DNA of 64,000 nt from Papaver somniferum (taxonomy: Eukaryota > Streptophyta > Magnoliopsida > Ranunculales > Papaveraceae): contig NC_039362.1 in assembly GCF_003573695.1 (NCBI RefSeq), positions 116,353,120-116,417,119 of the forward strand, in the 5' to 3' direction. Below, piece after piece: positions 22,692 through 33,546 of the stretch. The position numbers and the translations under genes were made by a program. The notes beneath the pieces were generated by a model, which saw nothing but the letters and a program-made list of their open reading frames with translations, did not search any database and was not told the origin of the DNA. Position 1 is the stretch's first letter, and every line of letters begins with the position of its first letter.

Positions 22692-24236
22692 TGATAAGTG
22701 CATAATTCATATGATTTTAGTGTCCATTCCATACTTGCTTTAGCTATTATTCTTGCATATTTTCGTATTATTACTTTGGTTTTCTCTTAATTGTCTCTAT
22801 TAGGTGAATCATCCAAAAAGGAGCTATAAAGTGCTGAAAAGAGCTAAGAAGAGAAGTATTCCAAGAATCCAAGTGCCCAAGTCCAAGAGAAGTGGAAGAA
22901 ATGCGACGAAAAAGGAGCAAAACGCTCAAAATCAAGAGACGGGCCAAAGACTGATCTTAACTCATTCAAAATAAGTATTTCTCATCATCATCTTGAAGAG
23001 AATTGAAAGATAAAAAGAATTCAAAAATAATGAGGTCATTCCGAGTTCGGATGAAGAAGTTATGACCAAAACAGTTTTTATCAAATATCGAAGACAGTGA
23101 AGTCCGCGAACGGGGTTCACATACCGGGTTCGTAGACTTAATTCAGAAAATTTCTACTGGAATTTGAAGTTTGCGGACTGGGTTCGCAAACTTAGGTAGT
23201 AGGAAACGTGTATTTACACTTTGGAAGGCCTAAGGGAACGTTTGGAGTCGTTAGGTCATATTTTTGGGTCGGGTTCCTAAACCAAACTAAATACGTGAAG
23301 GCCAAGCAATGTAAACCTATAAAAAGGTATTAGGATAATCAATCGAGGGATCATCTTTGCTTCTACTTTTGTTCTAGGGTTTAGAAACATGAAAGCTTTT
23401 CTTTTTCTTCTTGTTATGAACTCCATGAACATGAGCTAGAATTCTTTTATTGGTTAAAGATGTAGTTGGATTTTGTAACCAAGCTATTTGATTTATGAAT
23501 TAGTTTTATCTCAAAATCATCGTTCACTTTCTACGGTTTGTAATAATTGCATGGTTGATGTATTGCAATATGATTGAATGTTTGTTTGGTTGAGTCTAGA
23601 ATTGATTGAACATACATCCATATCTATAGCTATTTTAGGGTTTATCATCGAGAGATAACCTTGAATACGAGTAGCATGATATGATTACGGTTTGTAGTGA
23701 TACACTCTTGTAATCATATGTAGAAATTGACCTTTGTCCGAATTGTCATGCGCAATGTATGACAATTGCATTGATTATCCTATTTCTGAAACTTAATGCT
23801 CCTAGGAATTGAACTTAATTAGCGAAAGGAGTTAGGTTATTCTTTAGGTAGAATTCACATGCGCAGCTCTAATGTGTGTGTTGATGAACATAGGAAATTA
23901 ATGGAATATCTTGCTCTCCTGATACTCTAGGATTTTGATGATAGCGAGATTAAATATGAATTCTATTCATACATTCAAAAACTTGTTTACAATTGAAGAT
24001 GAAACCTTTATCCAATATTTTCCCATCCTTGATTTGCGTGCTTTATAGTTTTGTTTGCTTTTATTTTACTTTTAGTTTATAAAAATCAGAAAACCCCCCT
24101 TGTTAATTTTAGGAAACCAAAACATATTGACAACCTAAGTCCTCCCTGTGGGAACGATCCTTTCTTGCCCTTGCTCCATCATATATTTTGAGTAGTAAGA
24201 AAGTGTAATTATTTTTGACGCCTACGACAGCGATCA
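22692..24236 (+). mobile_element. Gypsy 3' LTR, complete
   Basis: 1545 bp, TGATAAGTGC to GCGATCA. It is followed by CATGA. It has the TATA box near 23316 and lacks any copia sequence, so it is the reference form for the chimeric LTRs. Confidence 0.9.
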
Positions 24237-24241
24237 CATGA
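24237..24241. repeat. Target-site duplication CATGA, right copy (gypsy element)
   Basis: Matches 1307-1311 exactly and directly follows the LTR end. Confidence 0.9.
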
Positions 24242-25158
24242 CCAATTGAATTGATCACGTTGTGGTTAATTTAGTTGTGTAATTCCAATTAAATTAATCA
24301 TGGGTTTTCTTATGATTAATTTGGTTGTATTCTTTTCGATTGAATTAATCATGAATTCTTTTGTGGATAATTCAATTGAGTACTTTGGATTCAAATTCAT
24401 GTTTTCATGTGATTTGACTTTGTCCAAAGAAATCCTTCTTTTCTCGTGAAATTAAGGTCGCCTTTGTTGTTCCTTCGGGAATGACATTTTATGGGGGAGA
24501 GTTCATTTTGAACTTGTGCTTAATTTCCAAATCTTTGTGGGGAGTACGGCTGTGGAATATTAGGGGTTATCTTGTATCTTTATTAACTCCTTGATGAATG
24601 CATTTAGCTTCGGCTTTATGATGGCAGCTAAATAAGTTGATATGGTATTCTCTTTTGGTCATGAAGCATCTCCGTGGAAATTCCATTAGGATCCCACTAA
24701 TTTTCGTACCTTTGCCAATTTTATTGACAAAAAGGGGGAGAATTAATGTGTAGTGCGATACTACAAATACATATGGTTTATGGATCATTATGTAAGGGGG
24801 AGTGGTTTTCATATTGAGATGGAGTATTGACTAAGGGGGAGTGATACATATCACCATAGTATTGTTGTCAAAGTTGTGATACAATTGAACTTTAATGTTG
24901 TGTAATAATACTATGACACTGTATAACAATGATTGAGAGCATTTTGTTTTCTCATTGTTATCGCTACGGATCTTCAATAACTGTGATGCTGAACTTACAA
25001 CCTTTAGGATCATGGAGTACTTGGAAGTGACAAAGATTTCGAGTCGCATTGGAGATGCCAAGGAGATCAAGCATTTGGATGAGAAGCTACAATTTCTATC
25101 TATTTTGTAATCCATATGTATTGATAGTTTTGTCGCTAAAATTGACAAAGGGGGAGAT
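24242..25158 (+). other. Outer copia 3' internal region, continued
   Basis: Non-coding. It continues the interrupted 72-bp repeats and then carries four AAGGGGGAG-type tracts, aligning with 8260-9059. No gene. Confidence 0.75.
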
Positions 25159-27655
25159 TGTTAGAGCAATGCTCGGTCGAACTCGCATGCGTTGCTATCT
25201 CAAGCATGTTTGTCAATGTTAGTGATTAAAAATATAAGTCTTGATTTCTACCCTATTTATAGATGTCTCGGACTAGGACATAGATAGTGTAGTTGAGCTT
25301 AGATTTCACAGAGTTCATCATTTGAAGACGAAGAACTACTAAGGGGAGCTTGTGGAACTTCTTCGACAAAAAGTATGTGGAGACTTGAACTCATCTATCA
25401 CTTGGAAAGTCTATTTCTACTATCTCCTATATTGAGACATAAGTCGTGTTAAGATATAGTTTTCTCTATACACATTTGATATTTCGAGCTGAGTATATCT
25501 TGCTTACATATTTCTCAAAATATGTGTTGGTAAGCTTTCGCTTCGACCAAGTTCATCTTATATCATGAGAAAATTGCCAAGTATCATCTTACATGGTTTG
25601 TGTGATACAATCACTTGATGTAGCCTTGGAATGTTTCGATAATGATTATTTCAATATCTTGAAAATTGCTTTGATGTTGATAGTGTGTGAAAACGGCTAT
25701 TGTCATTATAGAAGAATGTTTCAATGATTGAAATAAAGAGTTGAAAACGTAACCATGTTTGGATATAAGCATATATAGTGTGTTCGCACATTAGTGTATA
25801 AATTCACAAACCGGAAACCAAGTGTATTCATATGTGTGTATACCAAATTGGTGAAGGAGACAAGATAAGTATGCGTACCCGTATGCATACTGGCGGAAGT
25901 TTTCGAACCGAAAATATCTGCTGAGTTTGGGAATTACAAACTCCTAAACTAGTCACCTTAAGTATGCGTACCCGTACGCATACTGGCGGGGGTTTTCGAA
26001 CTGAAATTTTCTGCTGAGTTTGGAAACTTAACAAACTCAAATCCGGTTGCTTAAGTACGCATACCCATACGCATACTTAAGCTGGTTACTTTGTCACATC
26101 GGTCAGTTTATGAACTTAAACATTTAAATCGTTACAAACCGTGGCTATAATGTTCATGATTGATTCAAGTGAATCAAACCGATTTGGTTTCAATTGTGTT
26201 TTCTATAACAATTAAACAACTCTTTAACTAGTTTCATTTGAGTCATTTGAACTAGTTATGGTTGAGATGAATAAGGTTTATATGAGGGTAATCATATGGC
26301 TAACCTCGGTTAACTATTTGTGAACCAACATGGTGTACACGTTTAGCATAAACCTAAATGAGGGTACATTTCATTTGTGTGTAACAAGATAAGTTCTATC
26401 TAACAATTGAAAGATATTATCTTGGTTGAATCAGGTTTTTCATCTAACGGTGAATATTGAATGCTTTGTTACCATGGTAACTTGGATTGCAAACCCTGAT
26501 TTGAAAACTATATAAACGAGAACTCTAGCAACTGGGAAACCTAATCCCCACACCTACTGTGTGTTACTAGTTGCATAACTAGAGTCGATTCTCCTTTAAC
26601 CTTAGGTTTCTTATCGAGACCATGTAGGTTAACGATTTGAAGACTTCATTGGGATTGTGAAGCCAGACCCAACTATTATCTTTGTAGTTGCGTGATCTGA
26701 TCTTGATGTTTCTGTTGTATTGAGTGCAATTGAAATAATTGGCTTGAGATTTTATATCTCCGACATGCAAGATAGAAAAGTAATCACAAACATCTTCGTC
26801 TCATCGTTTGTGATTCCATAATAGCTTGTTTCGCTAGTCGATTAAGTTTATTTTGAGGTGATTGATAATTCTAGGTTGTTCTTCGGGAATATAAGTCCGG
26901 GTTATCAATTGGTTCCTGTTCACCTTGATTTATCAAAAGACGGAACAAAAAATCTTGGGTATTTCTGTGGGAGACAGATTTATTCAATCCTATAGACTTT
27001 TCTGTGTGAGACATATTTGTCTATCAAGTCTTCGACTTTGGGTCGTAGAAACTCTTGGTTGTGGGTGAGATCAACTAAGGGAATCAAGTACGTAGTATCC
27101 TGCTGGGATCGGAGACGTAAGGAGCGCAACTGTACCTTGAATCAGTGTGAGATTAATTAGGGTTCAACTACAGTCCAGTCCGAAGTTAATTGGTAGTAGG
27201 CTAGTGTCTGTAGCGACTTAATACAGTGTGGTGTTCAATCTGGACTAGGTCCCGGGGTTTTTCTGCATTTGCGGTTTCCTCATTAACAAAATTCTGGTGT
27301 CTGTGTTATTTCTTTTCCGCATTATATTTTGTTATATAATTGAAATATCACAGGTTGTGCGTTAAGATCAATCAATTAGAATATCCAACCTTGGGTTATT
27401 GATTTACATTGATTGACACTTGAACATTGGTCTTTAGTACCGTTCAAGTTACTCCTCTTATATTTAATCGGGCTCGCAAATTTCTATTTGCTGATTGCGG
27501 ATTGAATTAAGAGTTAGAGATATTAAACTCTTTGATATACTTTATTCTAGATTGAGTCTGACTGTCAAGTTGATTATCTAGAAAGTGTATTGGAGTAAGT
27601 CCTCTCAGATTGCCAAACGAATTGTTGGTGTGGTTGTTAAACCCCCGCATTTTCA
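25159..27655 (+). mobile_element. Right LTR of outer copia element
   Basis: 2497 bp from TGTTAGAGCA to gcattttca. It contains three slots of tatgcgtac/gtatgcatac motifs (25868-25891, 25961-25984, 26052-26080) where the inner element has tccgcgaac motifs. The TATA box ctatataaac is at about 26507. Confidence 0.9.
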
Positions 27656-27957
27656 GAATGTGTCAAGGATTGTATACTGTCTTCGGACAGGTTCCCCAGG
27701 CATGCGAGCGGCGTAGAAATTTAGCCATACTTTTATGAGATAAGATCTTTCCGAGATAGTATCTCTGCCCTACCCTGACTTGCTCGGGAGTAAAGGGTTT
27801 TGGTTATTTGTTATTGTGTAGAGAAAGAGATAAATCTATTTCATATTGTTCTTTGATTGAGTATCATTAAGTTGTAACTCTTAGAATATTATTAAGGCTT
27901 AGTCCATGCAGGTTGCCGAACGAAAAAGTTGGGCGTGGTTGCTGTACGGGTTTTCAC
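27656..27957 (+). mobile_element. 3' end of another copia LTR, interrupted by outer copia element
   Basis: The last about 300 bp resemble a related LTR end (catgcaggttgccgaacg, then ggttttca), followed by LINE sequence. If the outer copia inserted in this LTR, GAATG (27656-27660) is its target duplication and CTATG (27958-27962) that of this LTR. The left partners lie outside the window. Confidence 0.55.
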
Positions 27958-28898
27958 TATGATCTCACCACCAACATCTCCCGGAAGGAAATTAAATAAG
28001 CACATGAGTCAATTGGGACGGAAAAAGCGACGGGACCAGATGAGCACGAGTAAGTTCTTTGGGACCTTACTGGAACTAATATTTGTGAAATGGTTGAATT
28101 TTTGTTTTCCAACACCCTTTCAACCACGCCAATATCACCCTCATTCCCAAAATCAAAACACCCACAAATCCATCTCATTTTCGACCAATTGGGCTTTGTA
28201 ATGTGACTTCTAAAGTCATTGTAAATTTTTTTGGTAAACAGACTGAGGGCTATTCTCTAATTCATTATAAGCCCATTTCAAAGCGCCTTTGTACCAAACA
28301 GAGCAATTCATGATAACATTGCTATCGCTATAGAATTATTCCATCATATCTGTTCCATACCTCCAGCAAAACATCCAAAAAATTCCATGAAGTTGGATAT
28401 AAAGAAAACTTACGATAGTTTGGATCGAGGTTTCATCCATATGTCATTCACTAAAATAGGATTTCCAAGAAAAATTATCGACTACATCATGACTTGTGTT
28501 ACCACTGTTACGTACTCAGTAAATATTAATGGGGTGCAGCATGGAAACATCAAACCAACTCATGGATTGCGACAAGGAGACCCACTTTCACCCTACATAT
28601 TTATCATATGTGCTGAAGTTTTATCCATAAATTTGGGGCAATTAGAATTGCAAGGAAAATTATCGGAACTAAAAATCTCCAAAATGGCACCACCAATTCT
28701 CCACCTCATGTATACAGATGACTTGGTTGTAACATGCACAACCAACCTAGAGACGTGTGACACTCTACAAAATGTTTTCCAAGCATATTCTTCCTCAGCT
28801 GGTCAAGATATCCAAAAAGATAAATCAACTATAATTCATCACCCTAAACTCTTACCGGCTGCCACACAATGGTTACAAGCAACATTTGGCTTCACGAC
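27958..28898 (+). pseudogene. LINE reverse transcriptase, first part
   Basis: Before 28387 the frame is broken. The motif for EIK..IG..KA.GPD can be read across frames at 27985-28040, and FVPNRAIHDNI near 28290. The frame 28387-28898 is then clean. It contains LDIKKTYDSLD (first catalytic Asp region), HGLRQGDPLSPYIFIICAEVL and LMYTDDLVV, the YTDD version of the usual FADD active site. The frame then runs into the inverted solo LTR at 28899. In life this enzyme copies LINE RNA at the nicked target. Confidence 0.85.
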
Positions 28899-31395
28899 TG
28901 AAAAGCGGGGGTCTAACAACCACACCCTATATTTCGCTTAGGAATCTGTATGGACTAACTCCAATATACTTTTAAGAGAATCAACTAGACAGTCAGACTC
29001 AATCTTAAGAAAAGTATATGAAAGAGTTATATCTAAATTTCTCAATTCAATCCGCAATCAAACAAATAGAAATTTGTGACCCCGATTGAATATACGAAAT
29101 AACTTGGACGGTATCAAAAACCAATATCCAAGTGTCAATCAATTTAATCAACAACCAAAAGTTGGATTCACGATTGATTGAACTTACGCACAACCTGTGA
29201 TATTTAAATTATATAAACAAATATAATGCGGAAAAGAAATAACACAGACACCAGAAGTTTTGTTAAGGAGGAAACCGCAAATGCAGAAAAACCCTGGGAC
29301 CTAGTCCAGATTTGAACCTCACACTGTATTAAGCCGCTACAGACACTAGCCTACTCAAAGTTAACTTCAGACTGTAATGTAGTTGAGCCCTAACCAATAT
29401 CACATTGATCAAGGTACAGTTGCGCTCCTTACGTCTCTGAATCTCAGCAGGACTCTACGCACTTGATTCCCTTAGCTGATCTCACCCACAACTAAGAGTT
29501 GCTACGACCCAAGGTCGAAGACTTGATAAACAAATCTGTCTCACACAGAAAAGTCTATTGAATAGATAAATTTGTCTCCCACAGATAAACCTATGAGTTT
29601 TGTTACGTATTTTGATAAATCAAGGTGAATAGGAACCAATTGATATACCGAACTTATATTCCCGAAGAACAACCTAGAAATATCAATCACCTCACAAAAA
29701 TCTTAATCGTATGGTAGCGAAACAAGATATTGTGGAATCACAAACGATGAGACGAAGATGTTTGTGACTACTTTTTATCTTGCATATCGGAGATTAGATC
29801 TCGAGCAAATCTTAGAGAAGATAGTACTCAATCACGATAGAAAACAGCAAGATCTTAACATGCAACTACAAAGAAAATAGTTGAGTCTGGCTTCACAATC
29901 CCAATGAAGTCTTCAAGTCGTTAACCTACAGGGTTTTGGAAAAACCTAAGGTTAAAGGAGAATCGATTCTAGTCGCAACTAGTATCACACATGATGTGTG
30001 GGGATTAGGTTTCCCAGTTTCTAGAGTTCTCCTTTATATAGTCAAATCAGGGTTTGCAATCAATGTTTCCTTGGTAACAAAGCATTCAATTCACCGTTAG
30101 ATGAAAACCTAATTAGACTCAAGCTAATATATTTCAACCGTTAGATCGAACTTAGCTTGTTAGACACAAATGAAAAGTGACTTTATTTAGATATGAGTAA
30201 TCGTACCTAAACGTGTGCACCTTTGTTGGTTCAACAATAGTTAACCGAAGTTAGCCATATGAACACATTCATATCAACCTTATTCATCTTAACCATAACT
30301 AGTTCAAATGACTCAAATTAAAATAGTTCTAGAGTTGTTCAATTGCTTATATTCTCATAGAAGTACACAAGACACAATTGAAGAAAAATCGATTTTGATT
30401 CACTCGAATCAATTAATGAACATTATAGCCACGGTTTGCAAAAGATTGCATTCCTTATTATGTAAATGTATTATTTCATGAACAAACCGATTTTAAAACA
30501 TAAGATACTCAAGTATGCAAACAGGTACGCATATCCAAGTGGCCGGACTAAGTTTGGGTTCGCCAGTACGCAAACGGGTACGCATACCAACCAAACTCAA
30601 CAGAAATTCTCGAAACTGAACCCCACGCCAGTACGCGTACCGGTATGCGTACTTAGTTCCCGGACTTTCATTAAACCAACCAGTATGCATACGGGTATGC
30701 ATACTATGGTTCTCAGACTTGGAATAACATGCAACAGTTAGCATACAAGTACGCATACTGTGTTATATCCAATCATGGTTATTTGTTCTAAACTTCTATT
30801 TAAATCATTGAAACATTCTTGGAAGACAACAATAGCTGTCTCACACAAACTATTAGTTTCAAAGCAATTTTCAAGTGTTCGAATGATCAATACGAAACAT
30901 ACTGAGTCTACATCAAATGACTGTCTCACACAAATCATGTAAGATGTTACCATGTGATTTTCACATGATCATCTTTTGACTTTCGTCAAGAATATAAGAT
31001 GAACTTGGTTAAAGCGAAATCTTACCAACACATATTTCGAGAAATATGTAAGCGAGTTAAACTCAACTCGAAATATCAAATGTGTATAATCAAAGTCTAT
31101 ATAGCTATACGACTTTTGTCTCAAATAGGAGATAGAGTAGATAGACTTTTGAGTGATAGATGAGTTCAAGTCTCCACATACCTTTTGTTGATGAAGTTCC
31201 ACAAGCTCCGCTTAGTAGTTCTTCGTCTTTGATCGATGAACGCCGTGAAGTCTAAAGCTCAACTACACTTTCTATCCTAATCTGAGACTTAGATATAAGT
31301 AGACTAGAAATCAAGACTTATAGTTTTGGCAACTAAACTTGACAACAAGCTTGAGATAGCAACGCTTGCGAGTTCGACCGAGCAGTGCTCTAACA
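28899..31395 (-). mobile_element. Solo copia LTR, minus orientation
   Basis: Reverse complement of the family LTR: it starts tgaaaagcgggggtctaac and ends gagcagtgctctaaca. Its length of 2497 bp equals the LTR at 25159. Flanks are ACGAC (28894-28898) and ACGTC (31396-31400), a duplication with one mismatch. LINE coding sequence resumes after it. No internal domain is present, so it is a product of LTR-LTR recombination. The minus-strand TATA box is at about 30031-30040. Confidence 0.9.
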
Positions 31396-33490
31396 ACGTC
31401 CACTGCGGAACCTCCAATATATATTGAGGTTGCTTTTAAAAATGGAAGAAACACGACTCACGTTTTCTTTGAATTATTAAACAAGGTGCAACGTAAAACG
31501 CCAGGATGGATAACAAAATGTGTGAATCAGGCCGAAAAACTAGTGCTAATCAATATGGCCCTCGCACCAACAACCAACCACATAATGCAGATACAAATGC
31601 TACCAGATCATGTGCATAAAAGGCTTGACAGAATCACATTGAACTTATTTTGGGGGCATGACCATCAACAAAGGAAATTTCATCCAATTGGAAGAGACAG
31701 ACTCTCAAAATGAAGAGGCAAAGGAGGAGTTGAGATTAGGAAAAGAAAGCAACACAACCAGGCCTTGCTACTCAAGAGAGTTTGGCAACTGCATAGTCAA
31801 AAACAAACAATTTGGACCAATATGTGCAGTGAGAAGTATTTACACCACAATCCGATCCTGGGCATCTTTTAGAATGAGCTGTCAGTGCATGCGACCAGTC
31901 TGTATTGGAAAATTTTACTTAACCTTGTTTCTTTTTTGCAGGGAAAATGTTTTACCAAAATAGAGAATGACCAGTCTACACTCATCTCAGATAATTGGAT
32001 ATCACAATATAACTCTACCCCATACTCAAACCTACACCCAGCTACAAAGGTAGAAGCACTCATCAACCCCCACACAAATTCCTGGAATCATCAAATCATC
32101 TTCAACTCATTCAATACCCAAACTGCATAATGCATCATCAACATACATCTCCCAACAGAACCAAAACCTGATAAGGTCATCTGGCCATACTCAAAATGTG
32201 GTAATTATAAGGTCAACACTGGTTACACTTCCATCACAGAAACACCTACCCAACAACCTACCACCACAACCAGTTCACCCATACCATCATACCCACCACT
32301 TATAAACAATGTGGACTACAAACACCTATGAGACCTAAAATGTCCACCAAAAATCAGACTTTTCTTGTGGAAAGTCACTTTGGAAGGATTATCAACTTTT
32401 GATAAACTTCACCACCTACACATCATCCCAAACACATGCGTAACAGTTGTAATACCCACACTGAATCGGCTCAACACATTTTTTTTTCGAGTACACAAAG
32501 GCTGAAAGAGTATGGAGCATCATCATGACCCACTTAGCTAGAAGTCCAAACACACACAATACCAACAACCATCATCCGCCATCATCAACACCATCGACAC
32601 ACAACAACCCACCTCCACCAACACGACTACCACCAACACCACTAATACCAGCATCAATACTCCCACAAAACCAGCGACAACCATCCACCTCAACCCAAGA
32701 TCAAATGGAACCACCACCACCGGAAAATATGAAAGAAGTTCTAGACAGAAATCTACCAACTACTATATCGATGCTATTTGCATTCACCATTTGGCATCTA
32801 TGGTTGGCAAGAAATTCACAGGTCTTCAAGAATATAAGGCAAACACCACAACAGATAGTAAGTATAATCCTGACAATGTTTGAATAGTACAAATAGGCAC
32901 AAAACCACCTCATACCACTCTCTCCAGGCGACGACACACCTTAACAAAAACGTCCCACAAAATACAGAGACACGACAATACTTATAGGATGGCAGGCACC
33001 ACCACCAAACTGGATAAAGATCAATACCGATGGAGCAACAAGAGGAAACCCGGGACCAGCATGATGTATATGCAGAGACAACACATGACAAGTTATTACG
33101 GCAATGGCGGCACCATTAGGAGTCACAACAACAATCACGGCGGAAACATGGGGACTACTGACGACAACGAGGTTAACAACACAACAAATGTGGCTAATGG
33201 TTTGGTTCGAAGCAGATTTTCAATCACTAATACAACTACTAAAGATCCAGCATCACAACACCCCATGGTACCTACAGGACATGATTCAAGAAATTAACAC
33301 TCTAATGGTGGCAATCCCCTACACCAGAATAAAACAAACTAAACTGCAGACAAGGTGGAAAATGAGGCAGTAGACCACCAAAAAAGACACCCGACAAATG
33401 CAACAACTAGGATATGGGATTACATGTGCCCATCTTTCATTTCTAACATCGCCCTAGATGATGGGAATGTAGTAATATTTCCAAGAATAG
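31396..33490 (+). pseudogene. LINE RT end, zf-RVT and RNase H, broken
   Basis: 31440-31713 is open and reads as the RT thumb region (WITKCVNQAEKLVLINMAL, RITLNLFWGHDHQQRKFH). After frameshifts, 32330-32520 reads as zf-RVT in pieces (CPPKIRLFLWKVTLEGL, then AERVWSIIMTHL). 32520-32750 is a Pro/Thr/Asn-rich linker built on CCACCA-type simple sequence. RNase H starts at about 32990 with PPNWIKINTDGATRGNPGPA, holding the first catalytic Asp, and continues in another frame. At least five frame breaks. Confidence 0.75.
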
Positions 33491-33546
33491 TCGGAATTGT
33501 AGCTACCTAATTACTTAATATATTTGCTTCATTTACAAAAAAAAAT

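Larger units (their letters stand above)
1312..24236 (+). mobile_element. Athila-like Ty3-gypsy element, non-autonomous, internally amplified
   Basis: It starts TGATAAGTGC, ends GCGATCA, and is flanked by CATGA on both sides. The primer site TGGCACCGTTGCCGGGG (10015) matches the 3' end of plant tRNA-Asp except for one base; later copies at 15731 and 17638 have the exact TGGCGCC form. This primer usage is typical of the Athila/Tat branch. The 3' LTR is 22692-24236 (1545 bp) and the 5' LTR is split by a copia insertion. Coding content is limited to a gag-side remnant at 19485-20710, with no PR, RT, RH or INT. Between the ends lies the tandem array of LTR-plus-internal units, so the locus is a rearranged descendant rather than a simple insertion. 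Confidence 0.85.
1..27655 (+). mobile_element. Outer Ty1-copia element (5' part outside window), interrupted by gypsy element
   Basis: Bases 1-1311 are the 3' internal region of a copia-type element. It resumes at 24242, after the gypsy insertion, and ends in a right LTR at 25159-27655. Bases 660-1311 align with 7280-8300 of the inner copia element, and 24242-25158 aligns with 8260-9059, so both belong to one family. The polypurine tract just before the right LTR reads acaaagggggagat and the LTR starts TGTTAGAGCA. No protease, integrase or RT can be seen in the part inside the window. The 5' LTR and gag lie left of base 1. The exact target duplication CATGA at 1307-1311 and 24237-24241 shows the two halves were once continuous. 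Confidence 0.85.
27958..33546 (+). mobile_element. L1-type LINE, 5' part missing, interrupted by solo LTR
   Basis: The coding signature of plant L1 ORF2 runs left to right: RT start (27958-28380), RT core, RT end after the solo LTR (31401-31720), zf-RVT (32340-32520), RNase H (32990-33400), and an A-rich tail aaaaaaaaa at about 33537. Many frameshifts and stops show it is dead. Confidence 0.85.

Noticed and set aside
25868..26080. Possible host operator array
   Set aside because: It lies wholly inside a retrotransposon LTR and recurs in other LTRs, so it belongs to the element.
32525..32887. A 120-codon Pro/Thr/Asn-rich protein
   Set aside because: It is a linker within the broken LINE between zf-RVT and RNase H, built on CCA-rich simple sequence.
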